NCBI GenBank assembly: GCA_030602265.1
Contig: JAUWAB010000001.1
Coordinates: 62,001-126,000, forward strand
From: Prolixibacteraceae bacterium
GTDB taxonomy: Bacteria; Bacteroidota; Bacteroidia; Bacteroidales; Prolixibacteraceae
Length of the DNA stretch: 64,000 nucleotides
Direction of reading: 5' to 3'
The notes beneath the pieces are model-generated. The model did not search any database, was not told where the DNA came from, and saw only the letters and a list, made by a program, of their open reading frames with translations. Within the stretch, counting starts at the first letter, position 1. Every line of letters begins with the position of its first letter. Below, piece by piece: positions 35,561 through 44,907 of the stretch. The position numbers were made by a program, and so were the translations under genes.

Positions 35561-37711
35561 TCAGAAACGGATATTATACTTCAGTTTGATTCTTGCCGAA
35601 CCCTCGTCCATACTTCTGACTCCGTCGTGGTTCCCGAATCGGGATGTCCACACCAGGATAATCTCATTTCCGGGCCTGACAATCCACTGAAACCTCGACT
35701 GCAGCCCGATCAGGTCAGAGGCATTGTCATACTGTATATAGTTATTGAGGGTAATCTCAGGACTAAACAGAAAATTCAGGCTGCTTTGATAAATATTGGC
35801 GACAAAGTTGCCCTGAGGCAGGTCGACTACACTGGACTGAAACCTGGCGCCGACAAAAAGCGGAACAGCAACTTTCCAGTTCAACGAACCTGTAATATCT
35901 TTCCGGCTACCTGAATAAAAATCTCCCCAGCGGTAGTTAGCTTCACCCCAAACACTCCGGCTTCCCTTGGTTTTAAGCTTAAGCGTTTGTGCCCACCAGT
36001 CGTATGCATCCTGTGGTATGATCACCTTATTGTAGATCGGGAAATCACGGTAGAGATACTCATAGTAGTAACCCGAGTTAAAGGAAAGCTCTTCCCCCGA
36101 TATAAACCTTAACCGGAGAGGGGTAATAACAAACTCCTGCGTTTCCGGCATATTCTCCGTGTTCAGGATATGATCAAAGGAAACGCCGGAAAGAACCTGT
36201 AAGAGGCCCCATTTTCCCGGCCGTGGCCCAACCATGATCTCTCCGTAGGATTCCCGGATACCTCGCCGTGGGACAAAACCAACCCCGGCATTGAAATTCC
36301 GGCCAATTTCATGGTATCCCAGCCTGAGTTTCAGGAAATCGTTCGGATAATTAAATTGTATCCCCCAGGCAGCATCATCTTCCTTTGCCTCCTCAGCAGA
36401 TGACTTCAGTCCGAAAAGCAGCAGCGAAATATTTTTATTTCCGGCAAAGGTTGATGATGCCAGTTTTACATCGATACCGCCCAGCAGGTTGTCATGGTCA
36501 GAGAGTGCATTTCCGCGGGTGCCGACAATACCTACCGAGGACTGGTTACCCAGATTTCTGGATACCCTGGCCACTGAGAAAGATTTATTGAGATCACCGC
36601 GGTCGTCATTGATATGCAATAATCCTACATTCCAGTTACTGAACTGCCCGGTAAGCTTTCCTCCGTAATTAACTGGTACCGGCTGACCATCGGCATCAAG
36701 CCCCACGCGTCTTGAGAAAAATGGGATAATCCGTTTTGCAACCGGGCTTTCCTGTTCCGTTTCAACACCAAACTGAAAATAATTGGCACCATCCAGAAAG
36801 AAATCGCGTTTCTCGGGAAAATGCAGATTAAACCGGGTCAGGTTAATCTGCCGGTCGTCGACTTCGGTTTCAGCAAAATCGGTGTTGATGGTCAGGGAAG
36901 TTTTTAATCCGGGAGTAATCTGGTAAAAAACATCTACTCCGCCGTCGATCCGGGATTTTCCCTTTTCGCCGTGTTTGGTATCAAGTCCTCCCACCAGATA
37001 AGGTGAAATATCGAGGCCAACCCCCTGGGTGATGCCTTCAATGCCATCGAGTATACCCGAATCGGAAACCTGAAAACGGTGCGTATTGACATTGGCTTCC
37101 GGCCAGTAGGATACTTCCAGCTTCCGGATGATATTGCGGATCAGTTTAAGACCCCATTGCGTATTAGATTTGTCAAAGCCCAGGGTTTTAAACGGAATGG
37201 CAATCTCCGCCTCCCAACCGTAGTCCAGAATTTTCGCCCTACCTATCCACAAACCGTCCCACTCCTTATTCAGGAACGCCCCGTTATCGCTCACTATGGC
37301 GTCTCCGATGGAACCACGCGGACCAATCTGGAACCAGTAAGCCGTACGCCGGTCACCGTGCGTATCCAGTATGATCTGCACCCGGTCATCGTTACCGAGA
37401 CTGATATCCCTGGCCATCTCTTTCGCAGTTATCCTTGCAGGATCATCGAAACAACGGAACCCGAAATAGAGATGATCGTCATCATAAAGGATATAAACCT
37501 CAGTTTTCTCAGAAACCGGTGCACCGGGAACAGGCTCCCGCTGATAGAATTCTGTAATGGGCACAGATGCCGACCAGGCTTCATCATCGAGCAGGCCGTT
37601 AATGACAGGTGCTTTATCTGTCCTGACAGCAGGAACAATGGCCTGCCCTGACACTGCAGTAATCATGGTAACCAACAGCATAGTCACCAGCCATTTTGTT
37701 AACAATCCCAC
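35561..37711 (-). CDS. DUF5916 outer-membrane protein with CBM9-like N-terminal domain
   Basis: About 716 residues. After the signal peptide comes a CBM9-like beta-sandwich (APVINGLLDDEAWSASVPITEFYQREP, EVYILYDDDHLYFGFRCFD, DRVQIILDT, about residues 30-210). The rest is a DUF5916 barrel-like region ending in an amphipathic strand with terminal Phe (LKYNIRF), as in outer-membrane beta-barrels. The start is uncertain: no ATG with a good signal peptide clears the lipocalin stop at 37716. I used GTG at 37711, which gives MGLLTKWLVTMLLVTMITAVSGQ; TTG at 37705 or ATG at 37681 are alternatives. It follows the lipocalin by 4 bases. Confidence 0.8.
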   Translation of the reverse strand: MGLLTKWLVTMLLVTMITAVSGQAIVPAVRTDKAPVINGLLDDEAWSASVPITEFYQREPVPGAPVSEKTEVYILYDDDHLYFGFRCFDDPARITAKEMARDISLGNDDRVQIILDTHGDRRTAYWFQIGPRGSIGDAIVSDNGAFLNKEWDGLWIGRAKILDYGWEAEIAIPFKTLGFDKSNTQWGLKLIRNIIRKLEVSYWPEANVNTHRFQVSDSGILDGIEGITQGVGLDISPYLVGGLDTKHGEKGKSRIDGGVDVFYQITPGLKTSLTINTDFAETEVDDRQINLTRFNLHFPEKRDFFLDGANYFQFGVETEQESPVAKRIIPFFSRRVGLDADGQPVPVNYGGKLTGQFSNWNVGLLHINDDRGDLNKSFSVARVSRNLGNQSSVGIVGTRGNALSDHDNLLGGIDVKLASSTFAGNKNISLLLFGLKSSAEEAKEDDAAWGIQFNYPNDFLKLRLGYHEIGRNFNAGVGFVPRRGIRESYGEIMVGPRPGKWGLLQVLSGVSFDHILNTENMPETQEFVITPLRLRFISGEELSFNSGYYYEYLYRDFPIYNKVIIPQDAYDWWAQTLKLKTKGSRSVWGEANYRWGDFYSGSRKDITGSLNWKVAVPLFVGARFQSSVVDLPQGNFVANIYQSSLNFLFSPEITLNNYIQYDNASDLIGLQSRFQWIVRPGNEIILVWTSRFGNHDGVRSMDEGSARIKLKYNIRF

Positions 37712-37715
37712 CTGG

Positions 37716-38228
37716 TCAGATCTTTTGAGGAACCATTTCGAGCTTCTCCAGATCGTAGCCGAGAGCCTTTGCCTTATTCCGGAGCTTATCAAGAGAAATC
37801 TCATCCATTTGAGGAGTCCTGCTGAGTATCCAGAGATAGTTCATGGAAGAGCTTCCGACCAGGGCATACTGATAGCCTTCCTGGTCAAGGTCAAGGATAT
37901 AGTAATCTGCGCCGAAAAGAGGAAAGAAGAAAACTTTCAGCTTGCCCGGCTGATCCGGATCCGGAATTTTGGCCACTGCCTTGGCTTTTGACAGCTCACC
38001 ATCCAGGGATCCTTTATAACCCTGGTTCAACACATCAATCTTACCATCGGCGCGGAGCGTATAGGTAGCGGTAACACCCGTAAGGCCCCTCTCAAACCGG
38101 TGCGGGTACCTGGCAATTTCATACCAGGTACCTGCATACCGTTCGAGGTCTACCTCTTTGACCACCTCCCTGTAAGGGGTTTGTCCCTTGCAGGAAAACA
38201 AGATCATAAACAACATGATATACTTCAT
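37716..38228 (-). CDS. blc: Lipocalin-family lipoprotein (Blc-like)
   Basis: A 170-residue outer-membrane-type lipocalin. The lipoprotein signal MKYIMLFMILFSCKG has a lipobox ending in Cys13. The lipocalin signature is ERYAGTWYEIARYPHRFERGL (G-x-W start), with a later TWYE-linked strand pattern and the GYDLEKL helix near the end. Bacterial lipocalins bind lipids or hydrophobic molecules, often under envelope stress. Its reading frame ends 4 bases before the DUF5916 start and begins 47 bases after the GH92 stop, so the three are probably co-transcribed. Confidence 0.9.
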   Translation of the reverse strand: MKYIMLFMILFSCKGQTPYREVVKEVDLERYAGTWYEIARYPHRFERGLTGVTATYTLRADGKIDVLNQGYKGSLDGELSKAKAVAKIPDPDQPGKLKVFFFPLFGADYYILDLDQEGYQYALVGSSSMNYLWILSRTPQMDEISLDKLRNKAKALGYDLEKLEMVPQKI

Positions 38229-38275
38229 TTTTCAATAGTTTGATCCAGTTTGCCTTAAACAGGCAGGCCAGCTGT

Positions 38276-40546
38276 CTATTTATAAACAACAGACCTTGGC
38301 CTGAACTCTGCCTGTCGTCCGAACTCCTTGTTCGGTTCCGGTCCCATCTCAAATTCCAGTAATCCACCCTTCATTATATCGCCATGGGTAATGAATGAAT
38401 TCTGATATGGCTTGCCGTTCAGTCTGACCGACTGAATGTACATATTATTTCCGGTATTATTCAGTGCCTTTACCGTAAACTTTTTGCCATTTGGCAAGTT
38501 TATGGTTGCCTCTTCATGCAGCGGACTGCCAAACACATAGGCTGAATTAGACGGATTCACCGGATAAAATCCCAGGGAAGAGAAGATGTACCATGCAGAC
38601 ATCTGGCCACAATCTTCATTTCCGATAATTCCATCCGGTTTATCGGTATAATGGTGTTCAAGGATATAACGGATTTTCTCAGCCGTTTTCCACTGCTCAC
38701 CCGCGTAGGCATATAAATATACCGTATGGTGGCTGGGTTCATTGCCCTGTGCATACTGGCCGATAAGCCCGCTGATATCGGGAGAGGCGCCTTCGTTAAG
38801 TTCAGAAGGAATGATAAACAGGCTGTCGAGACGCCTGTTGAAAATTTCTTCCCCGCCCAGTAGATCGATCAGACCTTCAGGATCCTGTGGCACCAGCCAG
38901 AGATACTGCCAGGCATTGCCTTCCGTGTAATTACCCTGTTCGTGAATGGTAAAAACCGGATCAAACGGCTCACTCCAGCTTCCGTCATAATTTTTACCCC
39001 GGAAAAAGCCAACAGATGGGTCATAATAGTTCCGGTAATAACCGGCCCTTTCCATGAAAGTTTTGTATACATCTTCCCTTCCCAGTTCTTTGGCCATTTT
39101 GGCAACGGCCCAGTCATCCACGGCATATTCAAGGCCTTTTGACACTGATTCCCTGGTCTTGTCGGCAGGCACATAACCCAGTTCGGCCACATAGGGCAAA
39201 CCATCACCATCATCATAAGTTGCCGTGTGGATCATGGCATCGAGTGCTTTGTGGGGATCAAAATCGCCGATACCTTTCAGGAAGGCATCGGCAATTACCG
39301 GAATGGAGTGGTTACCCACCATGGTCCCAGTTTCACATCCCATCAGGTGCCAGACTGGCAGACTGCCCTGTTGGTCATGGATGGCCAGCATCGATTTCAC
39401 GAAATCATTGACCCGGTCGGGATCGAGAATGGTATAAAGCGGATGGGCCGCACGGTATGTATCCCAAAGGGAAAAGACCGTATAGTTGTTGAATCCAGGA
39501 TACGGATAAACCTCTTTGTCGCTGCCACGGTACTCGCCGTTGGCATCATTAAACAATGAAGGATGGATCATCAGGTGGTACATGGCGGTATAAAAAGTGC
39601 GAAGCCGGGATATATCATCACTTTTAATGTCAATTTTGGCCAGTTCACGGTTCCATTTGCTGTTGGCATCAGCAACTACCCGGTCGAAGTCCCAGTGCGG
39701 TACCTCTGCACGGATATTGGCCAGGGCATTCTCCTCGCTGACCGGGGAAATGCCAACTTTAAGCAGCACTTCCTTCTTCTCTTTTCCGGAGAAGGTAAAC
39801 ACAGCCTTCATGACTTTATCGTCGGTATTGATTTCCACCTCGCTGCCATCACGGGCAAACAGGTTCAGTTCAGCAGGAGCCTCAGACATTACAATGGCAA
39901 AGAACAAGCGCTGGTCGGGGGCCCAACCCCTCGAATGGCGATAGCCTGTATAGGTGGTTTCATCCACTTTGCGCAGATGCGCCTGGGTGACATTGTCCCA
40001 GCCGATACCGGCCCTCAGGTCGACAATCATCCTGGAAGTATTATTCCCCGGATACTGATAACGGTGCATCCCTACCCTCTCTGTTGCCGTCAGTTCCACG
40101 GAGATTCCGTGGCTGAGCAGGTCGACCTGATAATAGCCCGGCCGGGCTTTTTCAAATTCATGAGAGTAATAGGAGGCATATCCTTCCGAAATATCTTCCT
40201 GGCGTCCGGCATCGGTCAGCAGCTTACCGGTATAGGGCATAATCAACACATCCCCAAGGTCACCGATACCGGTTCCACTCAGATGGGTATGCGAAAACCC
40301 GTGCATTACACTGTCTGAATAGTGATACCCCGAACACCAGTCCCAACCCTTGACAAAATTGGTCGGGCCAAGCTGAACCGCTCCGTAGGGTACATTGGCC
40401 CCTAAGAATACGTGCCCATGGTAGTCAGTCCCGATATACGGGTCGACATAATCGGTATAGTTAATCCCGGGGGCAGTTGTCTTCTGACAAGAAAAAAATA
40501 ACAGGCCGGCAAAAGCGGCAATAGAAAGTTTTCTGCTTAATCTCAT
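38276..40546 (-). CDS. GH92 alpha-mannosidase lipoprotein
   Basis: A 756-residue lipoprotein (MRLSRKLSIAAFAGLLFFSCQ, Cys20). GH92 enzymes are calcium-dependent exo-acting alpha-mannosidases. Landmarks are NYTDYVDPYIGTDYHGHVFLGANVPYGAVQLGPTN at the N-terminus, HTHLSGTGIGDLGD, YDTYRAAHPLYT (WDTYRAAHP), the QGNEPSHHTVYLY motif, and NEDCGQMSAWYIFSSLGFYPV near the C-terminus. All family motifs are intact. With the lipocalin and DUF5916 protein it may act at the cell surface on mannosylated glycans. No SusC/SusD pair is near. Confidence 0.93.
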   Translation of the reverse strand: MRLSRKLSIAAFAGLLFFSCQKTTAPGINYTDYVDPYIGTDYHGHVFLGANVPYGAVQLGPTNFVKGWDWCSGYHYSDSVMHGFSHTHLSGTGIGDLGDVLIMPYTGKLLTDAGRQEDISEGYASYYSHEFEKARPGYYQVDLLSHGISVELTATERVGMHRYQYPGNNTSRMIVDLRAGIGWDNVTQAHLRKVDETTYTGYRHSRGWAPDQRLFFAIVMSEAPAELNLFARDGSEVEINTDDKVMKAVFTFSGKEKKEVLLKVGISPVSEENALANIRAEVPHWDFDRVVADANSKWNRELAKIDIKSDDISRLRTFYTAMYHLMIHPSLFNDANGEYRGSDKEVYPYPGFNNYTVFSLWDTYRAAHPLYTILDPDRVNDFVKSMLAIHDQQGSLPVWHLMGCETGTMVGNHSIPVIADAFLKGIGDFDPHKALDAMIHTATYDDGDGLPYVAELGYVPADKTRESVSKGLEYAVDDWAVAKMAKELGREDVYKTFMERAGYYRNYYDPSVGFFRGKNYDGSWSEPFDPVFTIHEQGNYTEGNAWQYLWLVPQDPEGLIDLLGGEEIFNRRLDSLFIIPSELNEGASPDISGLIGQYAQGNEPSHHTVYLYAYAGEQWKTAEKIRYILEHHYTDKPDGIIGNEDCGQMSAWYIFSSLGFYPVNPSNSAYVFGSPLHEEATINLPNGKKFTVKALNNTGNNMYIQSVRLNGKPYQNSFITHGDIMKGGLLEFEMGPEPNKEFGRQAEFRPRSVVYK

Positions 40547-40571
40547 TATTCCTGATTTATTGTTCGCATTA

Positions 40572-40579
40572 CAAAGGTA
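40572..40579 (-). promoter_or_regulatory. -7 box for the GH92 gene
   Basis: Minus-strand TACCTTTG matches TAnnTTTG, 25 bases before the ATG. No clear -33 element is seen. Confidence 0.5.
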
Positions 40580-40628
40580 TAATTTCCGGTTTGATGAGAT
40601 CAGTATTATAAGGCAGTCAGGAGTGTAT

Positions 40629-42359
40629 TTAGTGTTGTAATAATCTATCGCCGGTATCTTCCACCACTCTTTTTTTCCAGCTGTCGGGATAACCCGGGAA
40701 TCTCGGCGGCATCGGATATCCCCAAGGATTTCTCAGCAGTTCGCCCTCTTTCTCCTGCTTTACATTTCCGTCTAAAAATTTTACCAGAAGGAAATCACTG
40801 AGTTCCTTCCATCTTTTGACGGTATTGTTTCCGGCGTTAACCGAGAAATCGGTAATAAATTCACGGGCCAGTACTGGATCGCTTTCATAAAGTTTGAGAG
40901 CGGCCGCATCCACGGCAGGCACGAAAGCGGCAAAGCGGCCTTCCAGTTCATCCTGCACTTTTCTGACATCAGGCATAACACGGTCATAGAAAAGGTAAGC
41001 AAAATGGGCAACCCGGTTGAACACCCAGAAAGCGGCATCATCAGAATAGCGAAGCATATCGCCGTTCCCTTCGGCAAAAGACCAGGGGACCTGGTTAATC
41101 CCGCAATAAAAGGGAACATAAACGGTAGATCCTGCATCGTCGACACCAAACCAGAAAATTCCACCAACCGGATCAGGAAGCCAGTTCCTCATCTGGGCCA
41201 CAAATGAAAATCCGGTTTGCTGGGTAACGGTAACCCTTTCGTTCACATAGGTTTTACCATTGTAATCCCAGGTAAGCGGCCGCCAGCGGTATGGTAATCC
41301 AAAGGGACCAGCTCCGGCATCCTTCGACATGTCCAGTTCTGTCCCCTGCAGATAATTTCTTTTGAAAGTCATCAGGTCACGGGGAGTAAGCTTGCGCGAC
41401 GGTTTGACAAAGAGGGGGATTCGCTCTTTGGAGAGGTCGCCGGTTGCATAATCCCAGTACTTATCCATATCATTGGTCACTTCATTGAACATGGCCCATA
41501 CCCTGAGGTCACAGAACCTTGCAGCCCCGAAATCGAGCGGAGCATAGGCGTCGCTGAAACTGAACTCATGATCGGGGCCGTTAAAATACCCCTGTGCCCT
41601 GGCAAAAGAAATAATATCGTGGGAGTAAATTACCTCAACTTCAGGATCAGAGAGTTTATCCATATCCTTACTGGTGATCGACTTTCTGCCGTCGGCCAAC
41701 GGAAACTGAGTAATCCGTGCAGCATTGGCATGGGCAGTGATGTACCCGTCGGGTACCCGGAGGGCAACCCAAACAGCCCCTTTATTGGCATTGAAGTTTT
41801 TTTTGGTTTTCCGGTCGGTCTGGATATCCACTCCCTTGCCGATCAGTTCCATATACCAGACCTCGTTGGGATCTCCAATGGAAAACGACTCACCTGTGGA
41901 AGCATAACCATATTCATCCATAAGGGTAGCGATCACCCGGATAGCCTCACGGGCAGACTTCGACCGCTGAAGGGCCAGGAACATCAGGCTCCCGTAGTCG
42001 ACGATACCGGTGGTATCATGCAACTCCTTTCTCCCGTCAAATGTCGATTCCCCGATAGCTACCTGGTGTTCGTTCATAAAACCAATGACCTGATAGGTTT
42101 CAGGAGCCTGCGGGATTTGTCCCAAAGGTTTGGCCGTACCCCGGTCGTACAAGGTTATCATGGTACCTGCGGGCCATTTCCCGGCAGGACGCCAGTATAA
42201 TTCACCATACCGGATATGACTATCGGCCGCATAGGTTACCATGGTCGATCCATCGGACGAAGCACCCCTGGTTACCATATAGTTTGTACAGGGTTTAGCC
42301 TGCATGGAGATTAACATTAATGCAATTAAAAATTGAAAAACTGACTTAAAGTTACGCAT
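40629..42359 (-). CDS. Secreted C69-family dipeptidase
   Basis: A 576-residue protein of peptidase family C69 (formerly U34), an Ntn-hydrolase family. The signal peptide ends MQAKP and the next residue is Cys24 in CTNYMVTRGASSDGSTMV, the autocatalytic nucleophile exposed after cleavage. The core motifs TYAADSHIRYGE and GESTFDG follow. The rest of the fold runs to about residue 480. The family cleaves dipeptides; the substrate here is unknown. It is a single gene, with a 483-base gap to the carboxylase operon upstream. Confidence 0.88.
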   Translation of the reverse strand: MRNFKSVFQFLIALMLISMQAKPCTNYMVTRGASSDGSTMVTYAADSHIRYGELYWRPAGKWPAGTMITLYDRGTAKPLGQIPQAPETYQVIGFMNEHQVAIGESTFDGRKELHDTTGIVDYGSLMFLALQRSKSAREAIRVIATLMDEYGYASTGESFSIGDPNEVWYMELIGKGVDIQTDRKTKKNFNANKGAVWVALRVPDGYITAHANAARITQFPLADGRKSITSKDMDKLSDPEVEVIYSHDIISFARAQGYFNGPDHEFSFSDAYAPLDFGAARFCDLRVWAMFNEVTNDMDKYWDYATGDLSKERIPLFVKPSRKLTPRDLMTFKRNYLQGTELDMSKDAGAGPFGLPYRWRPLTWDYNGKTYVNERVTVTQQTGFSFVAQMRNWLPDPVGGIFWFGVDDAGSTVYVPFYCGINQVPWSFAEGNGDMLRYSDDAAFWVFNRVAHFAYLFYDRVMPDVRKVQDELEGRFAAFVPAVDAAALKLYESDPVLAREFITDFSVNAGNNTVKRWKELSDFLLVKFLDGNVKQEKEGELLRNPWGYPMPPRFPGYPDSWKKRVVEDTGDRLLQH

Positions 42360-42613
42360 ATCCTAAAAAATTAATTATTAACCCGTTGAAATGCAAGGAT
42401 AATAAATTTTGATCAGGTGGCAATAAACCTGGTCTTCTTTAAGCACAGTTATATCCGGATAAAGCTGATTCTCATTGTATCAGCCATATCCATGGCGGAT
42501 GATGGAAACCGGAAAAAGGGAGAACAAAACAATTCATATAGATGAAGACCTCACCAGAAAAGAGTTTTGATTTAAAAGGAAAAGCGACAAAAGGACATGA
42601 ATAAAAGCGATTA

Positions 42614-42662
42614 CGGCACAGCAAACGTGGGATGGATTAAAAAGCCCACATTGCATGTGCCG
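42614..42662. repeat. Long nested stem-loop
   Basis: CGGCACA (42614-42620) pairs with TGTGCCG (42656-42662), GCAA (42621-42624) with TTGC (42651-42654), and GTGGG (42627-42631) with CCCAC (42645-42649). That is 16 pairs with one bulge, a small internal loop and a 13-base loop. No T-run follows. Confidence 0.7.
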
Positions 42663-42669
42663 CAATAGC

Positions 42670-42779
42670 CCCGTACGGGTGACATATGGGTAGTACAGAG
42701 GTATCAAAAATGAATTTGATCCCAGCCGGGATCGCATGTTCGCCCGCAGCATATATGCTACCCATCTGTAATCCGGGAT
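42670..42779 (+). repeat. REP-like element, copy 1
   Basis: The element has the palindrome CCCGTACGGG (42670-42679), then ATATGGGTAG (42684-42693), the hairpin GATCCCagccGGGATC (42718-42733), CTACCCAT (42758-42765) that pairs with ATGGGTAG, and ATCCGGGAT (42771-42779). Copy 2 is at 54121-54178 on the other strand. Confidence 0.5.
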
Positions 42780-42842
42780 TTGGAGTATAATGGTAACGTG
42801 CTATATATGAATACTTAAACTAAAATACATTATAGTTGAGTA

Positions 42843-44378
42843 TTATAGCGGAATATTACCATGCTTTCTGACCGGATTGTTCTTACGTTTGTTCCTGGTC
42901 ATGTCCAGCGCGGCTATGATTTTTTTTCTGGTCTCCTTAGGACTGATGATTTCGTCGATATAGCCCAGCGCCGCAGCCTTGTAGGGATTCGCAAACGTAT
43001 CCCGGTACTCATCCACTGCCTTCGTTTTTTCTTCGGGGGAAGTGATATCCCGCCTGAGAATATTGATGGCACCTTCGGGTCCCATCACGGCAATTTCGGC
43101 TGTTGGGTAGGCCAGGTTGACATCAGCACCGATATGCTTGCTCGACATCACGTCATAGGCACCGCCATAGGCCTTACGGGTTATCACCGTAATTTTCGGA
43201 ACGGTTGCCTCGGCAAAGGCGTAAAGCAGTTTGGCCCCATGCTTGATAATCCCGCCGAATTCCTGGCTGGTTCCCGGAAGGAAACCAGGAACATCCACAA
43301 AAGTCACCAGCGGCAGGTTGAACGCATCGCAAAAACGCACAAACCGGGCTGCCTTAATTGACGAGTTGATATCCAGAACCCCCGCAAGGTGGGCAGGCTG
43401 GTTGGCCACAATCCCGACCGGCTGGCCTCCGAAACGGGCAAATCCGACGATAATATTCTGAGCATAATTGGGCTGTACTTCCAGAAAATGCTTATTATCG
43501 ATCACCTTCTGGATAATATCGTGCATATCATAGGGCTTGTTCGGATCGGCAGGAACAACGTCCTGCAGTGCCGGGTCCTCACGTTCAGACGGATCAATAG
43601 TGGTTTTGACCGGTGGATCCTCCATATTATTGGAAGGCAGGAAGCTTACCAGTTCCCTGACCATCTGCAAAGTCTGGTCTTCATCCTTGCCCACGAAATG
43701 GGCTACACCACTTTTCGAACTGTGGGTCATTGCACCGCCCAGATCTTCCTTGGTAACATCCTCGTGGGTTACGGTTTTGATCACCTCCGGACCGGTAACA
43801 AACATATGGCTCGTTTCCCTTACCATAAAAATAAAATCAGTCAGTGCAGGTGAATAAACCGCTCCCCCGGCACATGGTCCCAAAATGACCGAAATCTGCG
43901 GCACCACACCCGAAGACATGACATTATTATAAAAGATATCCGCGTATCCGGCAAGGCTTTCCACCCCTTCCTGGATACGTGCTCCGCCGGAGTCGTTAAG
44001 GCCTATAACCGGCGCACCCATTTTCAGGGCAAGATCCTGAATTTTAACAATTTTATCGGCATTTGCGCGGCTAAGCGTACCGCCAAAAACGGTAAAATCC
44101 TGAGCAAAGACATAAACCAGCCTGCCGTTTATCTTACCATATCCGGTAACCACCCCATCGCCAAGGATTTTCTTCTTTTCCATGCCGAAATCATAGTTCC
44201 GGTGAGTCACCAGTTTATCAATCTCATTGAAGGTACCCGGATCGAGCAGGCTCAGAATCCGCTCACGGGCCGTCTTCTTTCCCTGTGCATGCTGTTTGTC
44301 AATTCTTTCCTGACCTCCGCCGGTTTCCGCCATGCGGTTCATCTCGCCCAGCATCGTTAACTTTTGTTTCAAATCCAT
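42843..44378 (-). CDS. Acyl-CoA carboxylase carboxyltransferase subunit (propionyl-CoA carboxylase beta type)
   Basis: A 511-residue carboxyltransferase that moves CO2 from biotin to an acyl-CoA. It has the two crotonase-like halves: N-terminal [22 protein letters not shown] and [27 protein letters not shown], and C-terminal [45 protein letters not shown] and [17 protein letters not shown]. Length and motifs match propionyl-CoA carboxylase beta or methylmalonyl-CoA decarboxylase alpha subunits. No membrane MmdB-type gene follows, so a carboxylase role fits better. It follows the biotin carrier by 10 bases. Confidence 0.92.
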   Translation of the reverse strand: MDLKQKLTMLGEMNRMAETGGGQERIDKQHAQGKKTARERILSLLDPGTFNEIDKLVTHRNYDFGMEKKKILGDGVVTGYGKINGRLVYVFAQDFTVFGGTLSRANADKIVKIQDLALKMGAPVIGLNDSGGARIQEGVESLAGYADIFYNNVMSSGVVPQISVILGPCAGGAVYSPALTDFIFMVRETSHMFVTGPEVIKTVTHEDVTKEDLGGAMTHSSKSGVAHFVGKDEDQTLQMVRELVSFLPSNNMEDPPVKTTIDPSEREDPALQDVVPADPNKPYDMHDIIQKVIDNKHFLEVQPNYAQNIIVGFARFGGQPVGIVANQPAHLAGVLDINSSIKAARFVRFCDAFNLPLVTFVDVPGFLPGTSQEFGGIIKHGAKLLYAFAEATVPKITVITRKAYGGAYDVMSSKHIGADVNLAYPTAEIAVMGPEGAINILRRDITSPEEKTKAVDEYRDTFANPYKAAALGYIDEIISPKETRKKIIAALDMTRNKRKNNPVRKHGNIPL

Positions 44379-44388
44379 ACCCTGAAAA

Positions 44389-44898
44389 TTATTCTATTTC
44401 AATTAATACCTGATTTCCTTCAACCGTATCTCCGTCAGTAACATGAATCTTACTGACTTTACCGTCAACTTTGGATTTATATTCACTCTCCATTTTCATA
44501 GCCGACAAGATGATTACCGTCTGACCTTTGGATACCTCCTGCCCTTCGGTTACGAGCACCTTCACTACTTTTCCCGGCATTGGGGAGGAAATGTGTTTTT
44601 CATCCGAATCCAGGTGACCACCTAAACGGTCCAACAGATAGCGGGTTTCCGCATCGATAATCTCAACGTCGAATGTCTTGTAGAGTGTATAGGCAAGATA
44701 TTTTTTAGGTTGGTCAAGCGGCACGAGTTCGATATCGTGACTGCGGTTATTCTCAATAATCGAGAATGTACCGTCATCGGTATGCATGAGATCGATGTCA
44801 TAAACAGTTTCATCAACCTTGATTTTCAACAGGTTGTTATTCTGATGCAGCAATTCAACACGGGCATACCGGTTGTTGAGTTTAATTTCAACTGACAT
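44389..44898 (-). CDS. Biotin carboxyl carrier protein of the acyl-CoA carboxylase
   Basis: A 169-residue protein. The C-terminal biotinyl domain (about 100-169) contains [11 protein letters not shown]; the AMKM lysine, K135, is the biotinylation site. Residues 1-100 form an N-terminal region of unassigned fold that probably docks to the partner subunits. The gene lies 10 bases after the biotin carboxylase and 10 bases before the carboxyltransferase, so one enzyme complex is likely made from one transcript. Confidence 0.9.
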   Translation of the reverse strand: MSVEIKLNNRYARVELLHQNNNLLKIKVDETVYDIDLMHTDDGTFSIIENNRSHDIELVPLDQPKKYLAYTLYKTFDVEIIDAETRYLLDRLGGHLDSDEKHISSPMPGKVVKVLVTEGQEVSKGQTVIILSAMKMESEYKSKVDGKVSKIHVTDGDTVEGNQVLIEIE

Positions 44899-44907
44899 AT
44901 TAAATAA

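Larger units (their letters stand above)
42360..42842. other. Gene-free gap with hairpins and REP-like elements
   Basis: No convincing gene lies in these 483 bases. A near-match to the -7 box (minus-strand TATCCTTG, near 42392) may start the C69 gene. A strong 16-pair stem-loop spans 42614-42662, a REP-like element with several small palindromes spans 42670-42779, and the rest is AT-rich spacer. Confidence 0.6.

Noticed and set aside
39563-40318. Plus-strand 251-residue open frame
   Set aside because: It is the mirror frame of the GH92 gene and has no signal, motif or start evidence.
42534-42752. Minus-strand 72-residue open frame with a hydrophobic stretch
   Set aside because: It lies across the hairpins and REP-like palindromes, and its composition is not like the neighbouring genes.
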